Notes: generated by a model from the letters alone, not told the origin. 64,000 nt of DNA from RYN-230 sp963829725 (GCA_963829725.1 CAWHJW010000010.1:1-64000); one strand, 5' to 3'. Shown: positions 8,903-17,706, counted from the stretch's first letter. Program-made: numbers and translations.

Positions 8903-9572
8903 AGTGGCATTGGCTGTTGGCTTGACGGCTCCCGTGGAGACGAAGTGGTCGTTAAGCCAGCCGTGATCCGTGTAATCCCACAAGGCGTTCTTCGTTCCAA
9001 ACGAAAGCTGGTTCTCCGTAAACTGTACAAATCACCCGGACGTGCGCGTTTGCACTGATGGTGCGTACCACCACATAGCCTTGAGTAGACGGGCCCGCAT
9101 AGGCATCTGTGGTACCAGCCCCTCCTGTGATCACTGGCACAGTTGGGCCTTGATTCGCCTGCTGACGCCCTTGGCTGAAGATGGCAAATCCACCGACGCC
9201 GATCACGAGCAAGCTGGCAGCGACGGTTATGGCTTGAGAACGCGGGGAGCCAGGCGCCTTCTTGGTGATTGATGCTGGGACCGGTTTTTTCGAGACTCTG
9301 TGACCTCCAGGATGCGAAAGGTCGTCAACTGTAACCTGCTCTGTCGATTGGCTTTCGGCTGGCGTAGCAGTTTTTGGGTTCACTGTCGGTCGGCCTGTCA
9401 TCGCGCAGATGATGCAGGCCAAACCGGCAACGAAAGCGATGAGGCCGAGAAATTGGAATGTCTGAGACCGTGGGGACATAGTCAAGCCAAGCGTGAATAG
9501 CGTGGTGCCAGCGGCGGCAAGGACGCCCCCGGCTGCATACCAGCCGCTCTGTCGCCCGCTATCATCCTGCAT
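8903..9572 (-). pseudogene. Membrane protein with three helices and an SH3-like domain, interrupted
   Basis: The product begins MQDDSGRQSGWYAAGG and has helices at about residues 12-33 (AAGGVLAAAGTTLFTLGL), 38-58 (FQFLGLIAFVAGLACIICAM) and 112-132 (AITVAASLLVIGVGGFAIF). An SH3-like unit follows (YVVVRTISANAHVRVICTV). Near 9025 the frame shifts; the continuing frame reads LSFGTKNALWDYTDHGWLNDHF. Its stop codon is supplied by the terminal bases of the IS4 element (8900-8902). The gene may originally have continued into the SH3 segment at 6984-7331. Regulation cannot be judged; AT-rich sequence precedes the start. Confidence 0.55.
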
Positions 9573-9735
9573 GCTTCAAGAGCATATGCTAAAATTAACC
9601 CTTAAATTTGGCTCCCGCATCATAGAAAATCGTAATCAAGCCAACATTCTCCGCTCCGGCGCGCCTGCCGGGCAACGACTTCTCCGCCCGATAGAAAGGA
9701 GGTGTTAACAAAACTTTCACGGAACGGAGAAGCCG

Positions 9736-10545
9736 TTGCGTTACGATGGTATGTCAGGCCTTGACTCAGAGCAACTCGACGAACTTGTGGGGCGCATAGA
9801 AGAACAGCTCGACGAGCCCTGGGATAAGGGAATCGGGCGCCCGAAAGACCTTACCTTGCGGGAAGCGGCCGTCGTAGCATCCGGCTACATGCGGCAGAAC
9901 ATCATCCAGAGAGTCTGGGCGGAAATCTTCGACACGTCGCAGCCCGTAATCTCTCAGATCGTCAAGAAAATCACGCGGCTCATCGATGCCGTCACCGAGG
10001 AGGACAGGCCGACCGCGGAGCAGGCCAGGGAAGCCGTCGCGCGAGAGCAGACGGTGCTGGTAGACGGCTTCCTGGCGCCCACCTGGTCCTGGCGCGACAC
10101 GCCCGAACTCTGGTCGGGAAAGCACAAGACAACAGGTTTCAACGGCCAGGCTATCGCGAGCCTGCGGGGTGATCTCCTATTCGTTTCGGAGCCAGTCACC
10201 GGCAATAACCATGACATGACGGCGCTTGCTGAGACCGAAACGGCTGACATCATGGCGGCTGCTTTCAGCGGCATCGGCGACAAGGGCTACCAGGGCTCGG
10301 GCTTCATTACCCCGTTCAAGAAGCCACGGGGCGGGGAGTTGCTTGACTGGCAGAAGAAATTCAATGCCGATGTAAGCAGGCTACGCGCTCCGGTTGAGCG
10401 CGCAATCGCGCATCTCAAATCCTGGCGCATTCTCCACACCGATTACCGGCGACCACTCCGTACGTACGGCACGTCTTATCGCGCCGCCATAGGGCTGTAC
10501 TTCTTTAAACTGAATTTTGAAAAGCCTACTAGTGTCGGGTGTTGA
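9736..10545 (+). CDS. IS5-family transposase (DDE superfamily endonuclease)
   Basis: This 269-residue, apparently intact transposase begins with an N-terminal helix-turn-helix region (LTLREAAVVASGYMRQNIIQRVWAEIFDTSQPVIS split here: LREAAVVASGYM and AEIFDTSQPVISQIV) and a DDE catalytic core: Asp in TVLVDGFLAPTW, Asp in GIGDKGYQGSG and Glu in APVERAIAHLKSW. The start is a TTG at 9736 with CGGAG about 7 nt upstream; an ATG five codons later is an alternative. A perfect AAAGGAGG lies further upstream but is followed by a stop in this frame. Terminal repeats were not resolved. Codon bias is weaker than in the resident genes, consistent with transfer. Confidence 0.8.
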   Translation: MRYDGMSGLDSEQLDELVGRIEEQLDEPWDKGIGRPKDLTLREAAVVASGYMRQNIIQRVWAEIFDTSQPVISQIVKKITRLIDAVTEEDRPTAEQAREAVAREQTVLVDGFLAPTWSWRDTPELWSGKHKTTGFNGQAIASLRGDLLFVSEPVTGNNHDMTALAETETADIMAAAFSGIGDKGYQGSGFITPFKKPRGGELLDWQKKFNADVSRLRAPVERAIAHLKSWRILHTDYRRPLRTYGTSYRAAIGLYFFKLNFEKPTSVGC

Positions 10546-10592
10546 GTAGTCGGCGCGGAGCGATGGCCCAATGCCATGGCAAGACGGGCTCG

Positions 10593-10620
10593 GGCACTGT
10601 TGCGTTGGTCGATCGCGGGT
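10593..10620. repeat. Solitary IS6-family end
   Basis: GGCACTGTTGCGTTGGTCG at 10593 onward closely matches the ends of the IS6-family element at 16904-17706 (GGCAGTGTTGCGTTGACC on the inward strand). No IS6 transposase sequence adjoins it; the IS3/IS481-like transposase begins next to it. It looks like an orphan end left by deletion. Confidence 0.4.
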
Positions 10621-10654
10621 GGCCTGCGGGGTACCAGAACTGGGCCACTGACCG

Positions 10655-11734
10655 TCACCTGGGCTTCTGCGCGGCCCGCTCGTATTCGTTGATGAGGCCG
10701 CCGAGGACGGACCGTCGCCTGATCCGCTCCTGGGAGAGATCGGCGGCGGGGTGGTCAGGCCGGGGCGGGTGCAACTGGCGGCTGCGATGGGGTCGGCGTC
10801 CGTTGTAGTGGGCCTCGTATTCGGCCATCACTGCTTGCAGGTGCCGTTCGCCGAAGATGAGCATCCGGTCGGTGACCTCGGTCCGGGCGGTGAGCACGAA
10901 TCTTTCCGCATAAGCATTCGCGCGAGGACTTCGGGGCGGGATCTTCACGGCTTCGATGCCCGCGGCGTCCAGGACCGCGTCAAACGACGCGGTGACCTGC
11001 CCGGCCCGGTCGCGGACCAGGAACCGGAAGGCCGCCGCACGGTCGCCCAGGTCCATCAGGAGGTTGCGGATCTGCTGGGTGGTCCACGGCCCGTCTGGAT
11101 GGGCCGTGACCCCGAGGGTGTGCACGTAGCGGGAGCCGACCTCGATGACGAACAGGCAGTACAGGCGTTGGAGGGTTACTGCTCAGTCCACGTGGAAGAA
11201 ATCGGCGGCGAGCATGGTCGTGGCCTGGGTGTGCAGGAACTGCCGCCAGGTCGTGTCGGTGTGCCGGCTGGGCGCCGGCGGGATCCTCAGCGCTCTGAGG
11301 ACGCGACGGATCGTGGGGGCTCTGACCCGGTGACCGAGCTTGAGCAGCTCGCCTTGGATCCGCTGGTACCCCCACGAGGCGTTGTCGGTTGCGAGCCGCT
11401 CGATGACCGCGGCGATCTCGGCGCTGACCGGCGGCAGGCCTCTCCGGTTCGGGTAGGTCCACTTCCGGGTGACCAGGCGGCGATGCCACCGCAGCACAGT
11501 GCCGGGCGTGACCAGGCGGTGCATCCTCAGATGCCGCGGCAGGAGCCGGGTCAACGTGGCGAAGATCGCACGGCCGGCCCAGTCCAGCCGGGGCCGGGGG
11601 CTAGTGCGGCGCAGCACGGCGACCTCGTGGCGCAGGACGAGCAGCTCGATGTCCTTGGATGCCGTTGAGCGGCCGAGCAGGACCAGCCAGCCACAAAGCC
11701 GGATGAAGATCAGGTACAGCAAGCGAATTGACAC
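10655..11734 (-). pseudogene. IS3/IS481-like (rve) transposase with one in-frame TGA
   Basis: The N-terminal part (MSIRLLYLIFIRLCGW, IELLVLRHEVAVLRR, WGYQRIQGELLKLGH) runs to AADFFHVD, where TGA at 11183-11185 stops it. In the same frame the protein resumes as AVTLQRLYCLFVIEVGSRYVH, continuing through FLVRDRAGQVTASFDAVL, PPRSPRANAYAERF (catalytic Glu) and ending ERAAQKPR. Relatives have a Cys codon (FHVDCAVTL-type) here, so a single base change explains the stop. The full product would be about 359 residues. Two other scraps of the same family lie at 2330-2533 and 5241-5366, and a tail at 16719-16800. Confidence 0.8.
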
Positions 11735-12026
11735 GGCTGATCATCATGCCCGAGAGCCAGATCGCTCCCGGATGCGCAGGTCACATCCACTGGCCGACTT
11801 TTGATACCCCACAGGAGGCGTGATTCATGAATATCGCCTGGTGGCATAGGTTCTCGGCACCCACAACATGATCGATGATCATCACGGGCGGGGCGTCGGC
11901 GAGCAACCCTGCTGGTCAGAGCGGTGGACGGGATTCTCGGCACGCACAGGCTCTGAACCGCTCGCCCCCCCGCGAAGACTCACCCCAAGGTCCCGGTATT
12001 ACATGATTCGGCGCTTCAAGAAACAG
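11735..12026. other. Intergenic, no supported gene
   Basis: This stretch between the IS3/IS481-like element and glgX has short overlapping frames without coding character or recognisable motifs. I see neither a clear terminator for glgX nor a promoter-like element. Confidence 0.4.
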
Positions 12027-14162
12027 TCACTCTGGCTTATCTTGACTTCCTGTCAACCGTCGGCGACTGCTCCGCCGGAGGACCACGACGGAGCGCCCGG
12101 CCACCAGACGAGACTGGCCGCTTTTCCAGGCTTTCCTCTGTCGGCTGGGCGCCGAGGTGTCAAGGATTGGTTCCCACCACCCGGCCCATTGTTCAGGAAG
12201 TATCCATTTGACGGCCTTGTAATGGGCGTTGAACAGCAGCAGGAAGGAGTCGTCGGTCACCCGCTGGCCACGACGGTCGCGGTCCGCGATTGCCCTGCCG
12301 TTGAGGAAAAGGCCGACCGATAGCGCAAGCCCGGCGTCCCAGTCCTCGCCGCTCATCTCGGACCCGTCAGGCTTGCACCAGCCCAGCTCGACGGAGCCTC
12401 GGACAGCATGGCCCTGGACGTAGCGCCGCCGCCGGAGCACGGGATGTTCCCGCCGCAGCGTAATGAGGTGGCGGGTGAAGCCGAGCAGGTCCTCGTCGCT
12501 CCGTCCCCAGTCATGCCAGGAGATCTCGTTGTCCTGGCAGTAAGCGTTGTTGTTCCCATCCTGGGTGCGCCCGGATTCGTCCCCGCCGAGCAGCATGGTG
12601 GCCCCCTGCGACAATAGCAGGGTGGCCAGGAAGTTGCGCTGCTGCTTCCGTCGCGTCCTGAGGACGGCTTGGTTGTCTGTGTTGCCCTCGGCGCCGCAGT
12701 TCCATGAGCGGTTGTGGCTCTCGCCATCGGTGCCGCCTTCTCCGTTGGCGTCGTTGTGCTTCTCGTTGTAGGAGACCAGGTCGCGCAGGGTGAACCCGTC
12801 GTGGGCGGTGACGAAGTTGACGCTCGCCCCCGGGTGTCGGGTGTCGGCCTGGTAGAGGTCGGAGCTGCCGGCCAGGCGGCTGGCGAACTCGCCGAGGGTG
12901 GCGGGCTTGCCCCGCCAGAAGTCCCGCACGGTATCGCGGTATCGGCCATTCCACTCCGACCACAGGGCAGGGAAGTTGCCCACCTGGTAGCCGCCTTCGC
13001 CGAGATCCCACGGCTCGGCGATGAGCTTGACCTGTGAAACGACGGGGTCTTGCTGGATGAGGTCGAAGAACGCGGACAGCCGGTCAACCTCGTGGAACTG
13101 GCGGGCCAGTGCTGCGGCGAGGTCGAAACGGAACCCGTCAACGTGCATATCGGTCACCCAGTACCGCAGCGAGTCCATGATCAGCTGAAGGGTGTGCGGG
13201 TGCCCGACGTTCAGGCTATTGCCCGTCCCTGTCGTGTCGTAGTAGTAGCGGCGATCGCCGGTGACGAGGCGGTAGTAGGCCGCGTTGTCGATACCTTTCA
13301 TCGACAGAACCGGGCCTAGGTGGCTGCCCTCGGCCGTGTGATTGTAGACAACATCAAGGATCACCTCGATACCTGCTTCGTGCAGCGCCCGCACCATTGT
13401 CTTGAACTCGGCGACCTGCTCGCCCCTCTGGCCGCTGGCGGCGTATTCATTGTGCGGGGCGAGGAAGCCGATCGAGTTGTAACCCCAGTAGTTCCGCAAC
13501 CCGCGCTCGACAAGATGGGCGTCGTGCACGAACTGATGGACGGGGAGCAGTTCCACTGCAGTGACGCCGAGCCTGGTGAGGTATTCGATAGCGGCGGGGT
13601 GAGCCAGGCCGGCGTAGGTTCCCCGCTGCGCCCCGGGGATGTCGGGATGCCTGGCGGTGAAGCCCTTGACGTGCAGTTCGTAAATGACCGACTCGTTGAG
13701 CGGGACATCTGGGGGCCGGTCGTGACGCCAGTCAAAGAACGGGTTGTGGACCACTGCCTTGGGCACGTGGGCGGCGCTATCGTCGTCGTTGAGGGAGTAC
13801 TCGTCGCCGAAGGTGTACGGGAAGCAGGACTGATCCCAGTCGACCTGGCCTTCGATAGCTTTGGCGTAAGGGTCAAGAAGCAGCTTTGCGGGGTTGCAGC
13901 GCTTACCCTCGTCCGGCGCCCATGGCCCGCTCACACGGTAGCCGTAGCGCTGCCCGGGCCTAACTCCTGGCAGGTAGGCATGCCAGCAGAAGGCATCGAC
14001 CTCCTCCAGTCCGACCCGCTGCTCGGCGCCGCCGTCATCGAAGAGGCAGAGCTCAACCCCTTGTGCGACCTCCGAGAACAACGAAAAGTTCGTTCCTGCA
14101 CCGTCGTAAACGGCACCAAGCGGGTAGGAACGACCTGGCCAGATTTCGATGACCTCACCCAT
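12027..14162 (-). CDS. glgX: Glycogen debranching enzyme GlgX
   Basis: This 711-residue GH13 enzyme hydrolyses alpha-1,6 branches of limit-dextrin glycogen in the cytoplasm. The N-terminal CBM48 domain begins at PGRSYPLGAVYDGAGTNFSL; the GH13 barrel has the Asp nucleophile D347 in VDGFRFDLA, the acid/base E383 in LIAEPWDLG and the third acid D455 in FVTAHDGF, as well as DVVYNHTAEG (region I). GlgX hallmarks are NRSWNCGAEG and GGDESGRTQDGNNNAYCQDN. The ATG at 14162 (MGEVIEIWPGRSYPLG) is chosen because GlgX proteins start just before the WPG motif; an upstream start is possible. The length is normal. The C-terminus, about 30 residues of Arg/Ser-rich sequence, is variable. A gene for tandem glycogen/starch-binding domains lies upstream on the same strand. 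Confidence 0.93.
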   Translation of the reverse strand: MGEVIEIWPGRSYPLGAVYDGAGTNFSLFSEVAQGVELCLFDDGGAEQRVGLEEVDAFCWHAYLPGVRPGQRYGYRVSGPWAPDEGKRCNPAKLLLDPYAKAIEGQVDWDQSCFPYTFGDEYSLNDDDSAAHVPKAVVHNPFFDWRHDRPPDVPLNESVIYELHVKGFTARHPDIPGAQRGTYAGLAHPAAIEYLTRLGVTAVELLPVHQFVHDAHLVERGLRNYWGYNSIGFLAPHNEYAASGQRGEQVAEFKTMVRALHEAGIEVILDVVYNHTAEGSHLGPVLSMKGIDNAAYYRLVTGDRRYYYDTTGTGNSLNVGHPHTLQLIMDSLRYWVTDMHVDGFRFDLAAALARQFHEVDRLSAFFDLIQQDPVVSQVKLIAEPWDLGEGGYQVGNFPALWSEWNGRYRDTVRDFWRGKPATLGEFASRLAGSSDLYQADTRHPGASVNFVTAHDGFTLRDLVSYNEKHNDANGEGGTDGESHNRSWNCGAEGNTDNQAVLRTRRKQQRNFLATLLLSQGATMLLGGDESGRTQDGNNNAYCQDNEISWHDWGRSDEDLLGFTRHLITLRREHPVLRRRRYVQGHAVRGSVELGWCKPDGSEMSGEDWDAGLALSVGLFLNGRAIADRDRRGQRVTDDSFLLLFNAHYKAVKWILPEQWAGWWEPILDTSAPSRQRKAWKSGQSRLVAGRSVVVLRRSSRRRLTGSQDKPE

Positions 14163-14519
14163 GTGGGGCAAGTCCTGATCTCGGCCCGTGTCGTGGCGGC
14201 GCAGCATGGGTCATGGCGCGCGTGCTCCCGTCAGGACGGACGGTACCGGGCGCGAGGCCAGGCAGCGCTCCGTCCGGTCCAACCCGAGGTTCGGACGCGG
14301 CACGGCGCCACCGGCAAGCTGGCCCGGAACCCAGCTTCCCATCCCCGATGTAACTGGCGGCCCATGATCGTACGCGGCAAGCGGTAAGACAACACAACTG
14401 GCAAATCTTACCGCCTTGCGATCCTTGGCATGACCGCGGACCGGCGGCGACGATCGCCGCAGGGCCACCTGGACCGTGATGCGGTCCGTCCACGGGTAGC
14501 GGGCTGCGTTCTTCAGAAT
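14163..14519. other. Intergenic upstream of glgX
   Basis: No gene is supported here. The region should hold the glgX promoter and any terminator of the CBM21 gene, but I see no convincing -35/-10 pair or stable hairpin. Confidence 0.35.
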
Positions 14520-15197
14520 TCAGAATGTGTAATTGAGGCCGAAGTTGTTGTCCCAGTAGGTGGTTCCCGCGACAGTGTAGAATGCGGCGAACTGACCGGC
14601 GGTACCTGCGCCGACCGGAACTGTAACATTCCACAGCTCAGCATTGACCTGATGCGGGCTCACGGCTGGCGGAAACGACCGCGTATAGCTACCAAACGCG
14701 TTTTGGAAAGTTACCCAGTTATTGGTGGTATAGACGAGGGCCACCTGCTTCGCGAAGGCAAGGTTCTTTACCAGGACGTTAACGTTCAGGTTGCCTGCCC
14801 CATCGACTACGAATTCGACGACGTAGACGCTAGGACTGATGACAACGGTGTTAACACCATCGCTCATTTCCGTCGCCGCAATGTCCAGCGCATAGTTAAA
14901 GCCCGCGTTGTTGTCCCAGTAGATGTTTCCTAGGGCCTGGTACTCGACATCGAACTGGTCTGGTGGCAGTCGCCCTTGGTGTCCCACCCAGACTTCAAGA
15001 TTGCCTGGTACCGAGCGACTGTAGCTGCAAGGGCTGAAGCTCCACGCGCCCGTGCTGGCATCGCGACCCCATATGCCCACCATCTTGGTGAAGTCAAGGT
15101 TCTGCACTACCACAGAGAAATTCGCAAAGGGGCTAAAACTACCCGTCCCCGTTGGAGTCATACCGGCTTCCGCATGCAATAATGCGACAGCAGCCAT
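14520..15197 (-). CDS. Tandem CBM21 (starch/glycogen-binding) domain protein
   Basis: The 225-residue product is almost entirely two CBM21-like domains. Domain 1 spans residues 27-103 (VVVQNLDFTKMVGIW ... YWDNNAGFNY, the motif at 93-102); domain 2 spans 138-225 (VNVLVKNLAFAKQVALVY ... YWDNNFGLNY at 214-223). The pattern of V-x-V-x-NLAF-x-K at the start and YWDNN-x-G-x-NY at the end is the CBM21 hallmark known from fungal glucoamylase and the glycogen-targeting subunits of eukaryotic protein phosphatase 1. There is no catalytic domain and no clear signal peptide (MAAVALLHAEAG is short). The start is supported by AGGAGA nine bases upstream. The gene lies upstream of glgX on the same strand with a 357-nt gap. 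It may bind glycogen or starch granules; that role is inferred. Its AT content is higher than its neighbours. Confidence 0.8.
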   Translation of the reverse strand: MAAVALLHAEAGMTPTGTGSFSPFANFSVVVQNLDFTKMVGIWGRDASTGAWSFSPCSYSRSVPGNLEVWVGHQGRLPPDQFDVEYQALGNIYWDNNAGFNYALDIAATEMSDGVNTVVISPSVYVVEFVVDGAGNLNVNVLVKNLAFAKQVALVYTTNNWVTFQNAFGSYTRSFPPAVSPHQVNAELWNVTVPVGAGTAGQFAAFYTVAGTTYWDNNFGLNYTF

Positions 15198-15443
15198 AAT
15201 GACACTCTCCTATTGTCACTGCGTCAGCTTTGCCTTGCGGCAGCCTCGGAATTTATTGTGCAGTCTCCACAGGCGGACTTGCCAGAAGTATAAAGTAAGC
15301 AAGTAAGAGCTGTCAACTAGTGGGACAGCATCACCCACAAACGCGCATGTCCGCCACTTATTAGTGGGACCTGAGAGATAGGCAGTGTTGCGTTGGCTGA
15401 TCGGTGAGCATGACAGAGTGCGTTGACGAGAATTATTGACTGG

Positions 15444-15915
15444 TCAGATGGTCACCGTTAGCTGGTCGAAGGCTGTGCGGATCCGGTGGGGGCGGGGACG
15501 TCGGTGGCGAGTTCATGGTGGCCGCGGCGGAGATTCTGCATGAACGCGTGACCCGCGGCCAGGATCCGCGCGGACCGGTGGCGCTTCAGGCCGCGCATCG
15601 GCCGCTGCCTCGCTTTCAGTCGGCCGTGATCAGTCTCGACCGGGTTGTTCGCGTGTTGCTCGACGGTATGCAGCGCTGAGGGGATCAGCTCGTCCAGGAC
15701 CCGCGGATAAGCAGCGGCCGGTCAGTCGTGACCTCGGCCGGGATCGTGCCCGCGCGCAGCGCGCTGGTGAAGAACCGGCGGGCCGCGGCCAGGTCACGGC
15801 GATGGGACAGCAGCACGTCGATGACCTGGCCGTGCTGGTCGATCGCCCGGTAGAGGTAGGTCCACCGGCCTATCCCGGTAAGACAGGCCATAACGCAGGT
15901 AGTTGGAATAGACAC
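15444..15915 (-). pseudogene. IS6-family transposase, internally deleted
   Basis: Pieces of the transposase at 16966-17661 are recognisable: YLRYGLSYRD near 15880-15910, then RWTYLYRAIDQHGQVIDVLLS, FTSALRAGTIPAEVTTDR and, after a further shift, LKAR-RPMRGLKRHRSAR and the C-terminus ending at the stop 15444. The part between SYRD and the RWTYLYR segment, including the first catalytic Asp (FADETY in the intact copy), is deleted. The copy is inactive. Confidence 0.75.
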
Positions 15916-16007
15916 GGGAAATTGGGATACCGAGTGCACCGGCTGGTCGCCCGTTCCAGCCGTCTTGCGTTGGTCGCTGACGCTGTATCGCGAGGATCTG
16001 CATAGTA

Positions 16008-16520
16008 TCAGGGCCGGGGCAGCGAAAGTGATCCGCTGACGCTCGCGGAATATGTCACGCAATATCCGAAGATCTTCGTGCGATAGTGCGTCAGCGTGGC
16101 GGCGAAGGTGCCGGTGCCGCTACCGGCTGAACGAAAGCCCACGTCGTGCAGTAGACCCTTCACGGCATATCGCTGGTTGACGCACCCGGTGAAACCGGAC
16201 AACTGCCGGACTGTGCCTCCGGTGAAGTCACCGGTGACTGTCGTGAGCCTGCCGTGCCGGTAGGTAGCGAGGTGAAAGTCACCGCCGGTAACTCTGGCAT
16301 GGGTGCCCAGCCGGGTGTGGTCCACGGTTGCCGACCAGGCGCCGGGCAGAGCGCCCGACGCGGTGCCGGCGAAGCGGCCCTGTGTCAACGTCGCGGTGTA
16401 CTCGAGGCCGTGGACCGAGTCCGAGTACGTCGTTGCCGTTGCCGCCATCGCGGAAGCGGGGGTGACGACTAGTGCCCCCGCAGCGGCCAAGATCGGGACC
16501 GCCCTTCCAAACCAGCGCAT
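16008..16520 (-). CDS. Small secreted protein, cargo between IS6 copies
   Basis: The 170-residue product has a classical signal peptide (MRWFGRAVPILAAAGALVV, cleavage probably after ASAMA) and a beta-rich mature part with regularly spaced Gly/Thr (YTATLTQGRFAGTASGAL, FHLATYRHGRLTTVTGDF) and two Cys (FTGCVNQ, FGYCVTY) that could form a disulphide. A strong Shine-Dalgarno sequence AGGAGGG lies eight bases before the ATG, deciding the start against the longer open frame. I do not recognise the family. It sits between a decayed and an intact IS6-family element, so it may have been moved with them. Confidence 0.65.
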   Translation of the reverse strand: MRWFGRAVPILAAAGALVVTPASAMAATATTYSDSVHGLEYTATLTQGRFAGTASGALPGAWSATVDHTRLGTHARVTGGDFHLATYRHGRLTTVTGDFTGGTVRQLSGFTGCVNQRYAVKGLLHDVGFRSAGSGTGTFAATLTHYRTKIFGYCVTYSASVSGSLSLPRP

Positions 16521-16903
16521 GATCTGCCCTCCTCCAGTCGGCACGTGACCAGCAGCCCTGGAAGTGCTACGGAACGTATCCTGCCGGTAAAGCGCAGCCG
16601 CGGCCGAGCCCACCGGCAGCGCTGACCCGCCGCTCGCACCGCGGCCGGAACCACGCCGACCGTGTACCGCTTCAATACCCATCGCACGGCGTCTGACCTT
16701 AGGATTCATGAGATTGGCTACGCTGCCCGGTAGTACTCCTTGATCACGCCTCCGAGCACCCTGCGTCGCTGAACCGGCAAGTCCAGCGGCGTTGCTCCTG
16801 CCCGAAACCTCATCCGTGCTGGTCGGAGCCGATGCATGCGTGAGGCCGATGTTGCGCGCGATGGCGGCCAGCAGGGGGCTCGTGCGATCGGGGAACGCCG
16901 TGG
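16521..16903. other. Intergenic with a transposase tail
   Basis: Besides the promoter region of the secreted protein, this stretch holds a minus-strand tail of an IS3/IS481-like transposase (16719-16800, PLDLPVQRRRVLGGVIKEYY then stop). No other gene is supported. Confidence 0.4.
16719..16800 (-). pseudogene. C-terminal tail of an IS3/IS481-like transposase
   Basis: The last 26 codons read TPLDLPVQRRRVLGGVIKEY followed by YRAA and a stop. They match the end of the element at 10655-11734 (RIRRRSVLGGLINEYERAA). Only the tail is preserved, cut off at the IS6-family side. Confidence 0.55.
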
Positions 16904-17706
16904 GGCAGTGTTGTATTGGCCGATCAGTGCGCATGACAGAGCGCGCTGAGGAGAATGACCAGCTGTCAGGTGGCCATCGCGAGCGGGTCGAATGCTGCGC
17001 GGATCCGGTGGCGGGCGGGGACGTCGGTGGCGAGTTCGTAGTGGCTGCGGGGGAGGTTCTGGACGAAGGCGTGCCCGGCGGCCAGGGTCCGCGCGGACCT
17101 GTGGCGCTTCAGGCCGCGCATCGGCCGGAGCCGGGCTTTTAGCCGTCCGTGATCGGCTTCGACCGGGTTGTTCGCGTAGCGCTCGACGGTATGCAGCGCT
17201 GAGGGGATAAGCTCATCCAGGACCCGGGGATAGGCCGGGGCGCGGTCGGTGGTGACCTCGGCCGGGATCGTGCCCGCGCGCAGCGCCCGGGTGAAGAACC
17301 GCCGGGCCGCGGCCAGGTCACGCCGCTCGGACAGCAGCACGTCAATGACCTGGCCATGCTGGTCCACGGCCCGGTACAGGTACGCCCACCGGCCAGCGAC
17401 CTTGACGTACGTCTCATCGGCGAACCACCGATCCCCGGGAACGTGGCGGCACGGCCGGGCGGCCCCGGTGAACTCCGCCGTGAACCGCTGCACCCATCGG
17501 TAGATGGTGACGTGGTCCACGGTGACGCCGCGCTCGGCCAGCAGTTCCCCGGCGTCCCGGTAGGACAGCCCATAGCGGAGGTACCAGCGGACCGCCACCG
17601 CGATCACCTCCCGCGGAAACCGGAAGCCAGCAAACACCGAGGACCTTCCCGACGACGTCACCCAACCAGTGTCCCGCCCGCCGCGATCGGTCAACGCAAC
17701 ACTGCC
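16904..17706 (-). mobile_element. IS6-family insertion sequence, complete
   Basis: The left end GGCAGTGTTGTATTGGCCG (16904 onward) is mirrored by the right end at 17683-17706, which reads GGCAGTGTTGCGTTGACCG on the opposite strand. The 803-bp element contains a single transposase gene on the minus strand. Flanking octamers (CGCCGTGG and GATCCAAG) differ, so no target duplication is preserved. Confidence 0.75.
16966..17661 (-). CDS. IS6-family transposase
   Basis: An N-terminal helix-turn-helix (RWYLRYGLSYRDAGELLAERG, TVDHVTIYRWVQRF) precedes a DDE core with Asp in WFADETYVKVAGRW, Asp in AEVTTDRAPAYP and Glu in NNPVEADHGRLKARLRPMRG. The catalytic set is complete. The frame is open beyond the element end at 17706; I place the start at the GTG 17661 inside the element (VTSSGRSSVFAGFRFPREV). 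The product would be about 231 residues, normal for the family. The enzyme moves the element by replicative cointegrate formation, as known for IS6/IS26. Confidence 0.85.
   Translation of the reverse strand: MTSSGRSSVFAGFRFPREVIAVAVRWYLRYGLSYRDAGELLAERGVTVDHVTIYRWVQRFTAEFTGAARPCRHVPGDRWFADETYVKVAGRWAYLYRAVDQHGQVIDVLLSERRDLAAARRFFTRALRAGTIPAEVTTDRAPAYPRVLDELIPSALHTVERYANNPVEADHGRLKARLRPMRGLKRHRSARTLAAGHAFVQNLPRSHYELATDVPARHRIRAAFDPLAMAT

Larger units (their letters stand above)
15381..17706. mobile_element. Composite-transposon-like arrangement of two IS6-family copies
   Basis: A decayed IS6-family copy (from the end-like GGCAGTGTTGCGTTGGCTGATC at 15381 to about 15990) and an intact one (16904-17706) lie in the same orientation and flank a small secreted-protein gene plus a transposase tail. 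IS6 elements move by forming directly repeated copies, so the layout fits a compound element. No 8-bp target duplication was found at the outer flanks. Confidence 0.45.

Noticed and set aside
11183..11185. In-frame TGA read as selenocysteine or recoded
   Set aside because: The family has ordinary Cys here, no selenocysteine insertion hairpin is visible, and the gene is a decaying transposase.
14163..14387. N-terminal extension of glgX to 14207 and plus-strand frame 13320-14387
   Set aside because: The GlgX fold starts at the WPG motif, and the plus-strand frame is the shadow of glgX.
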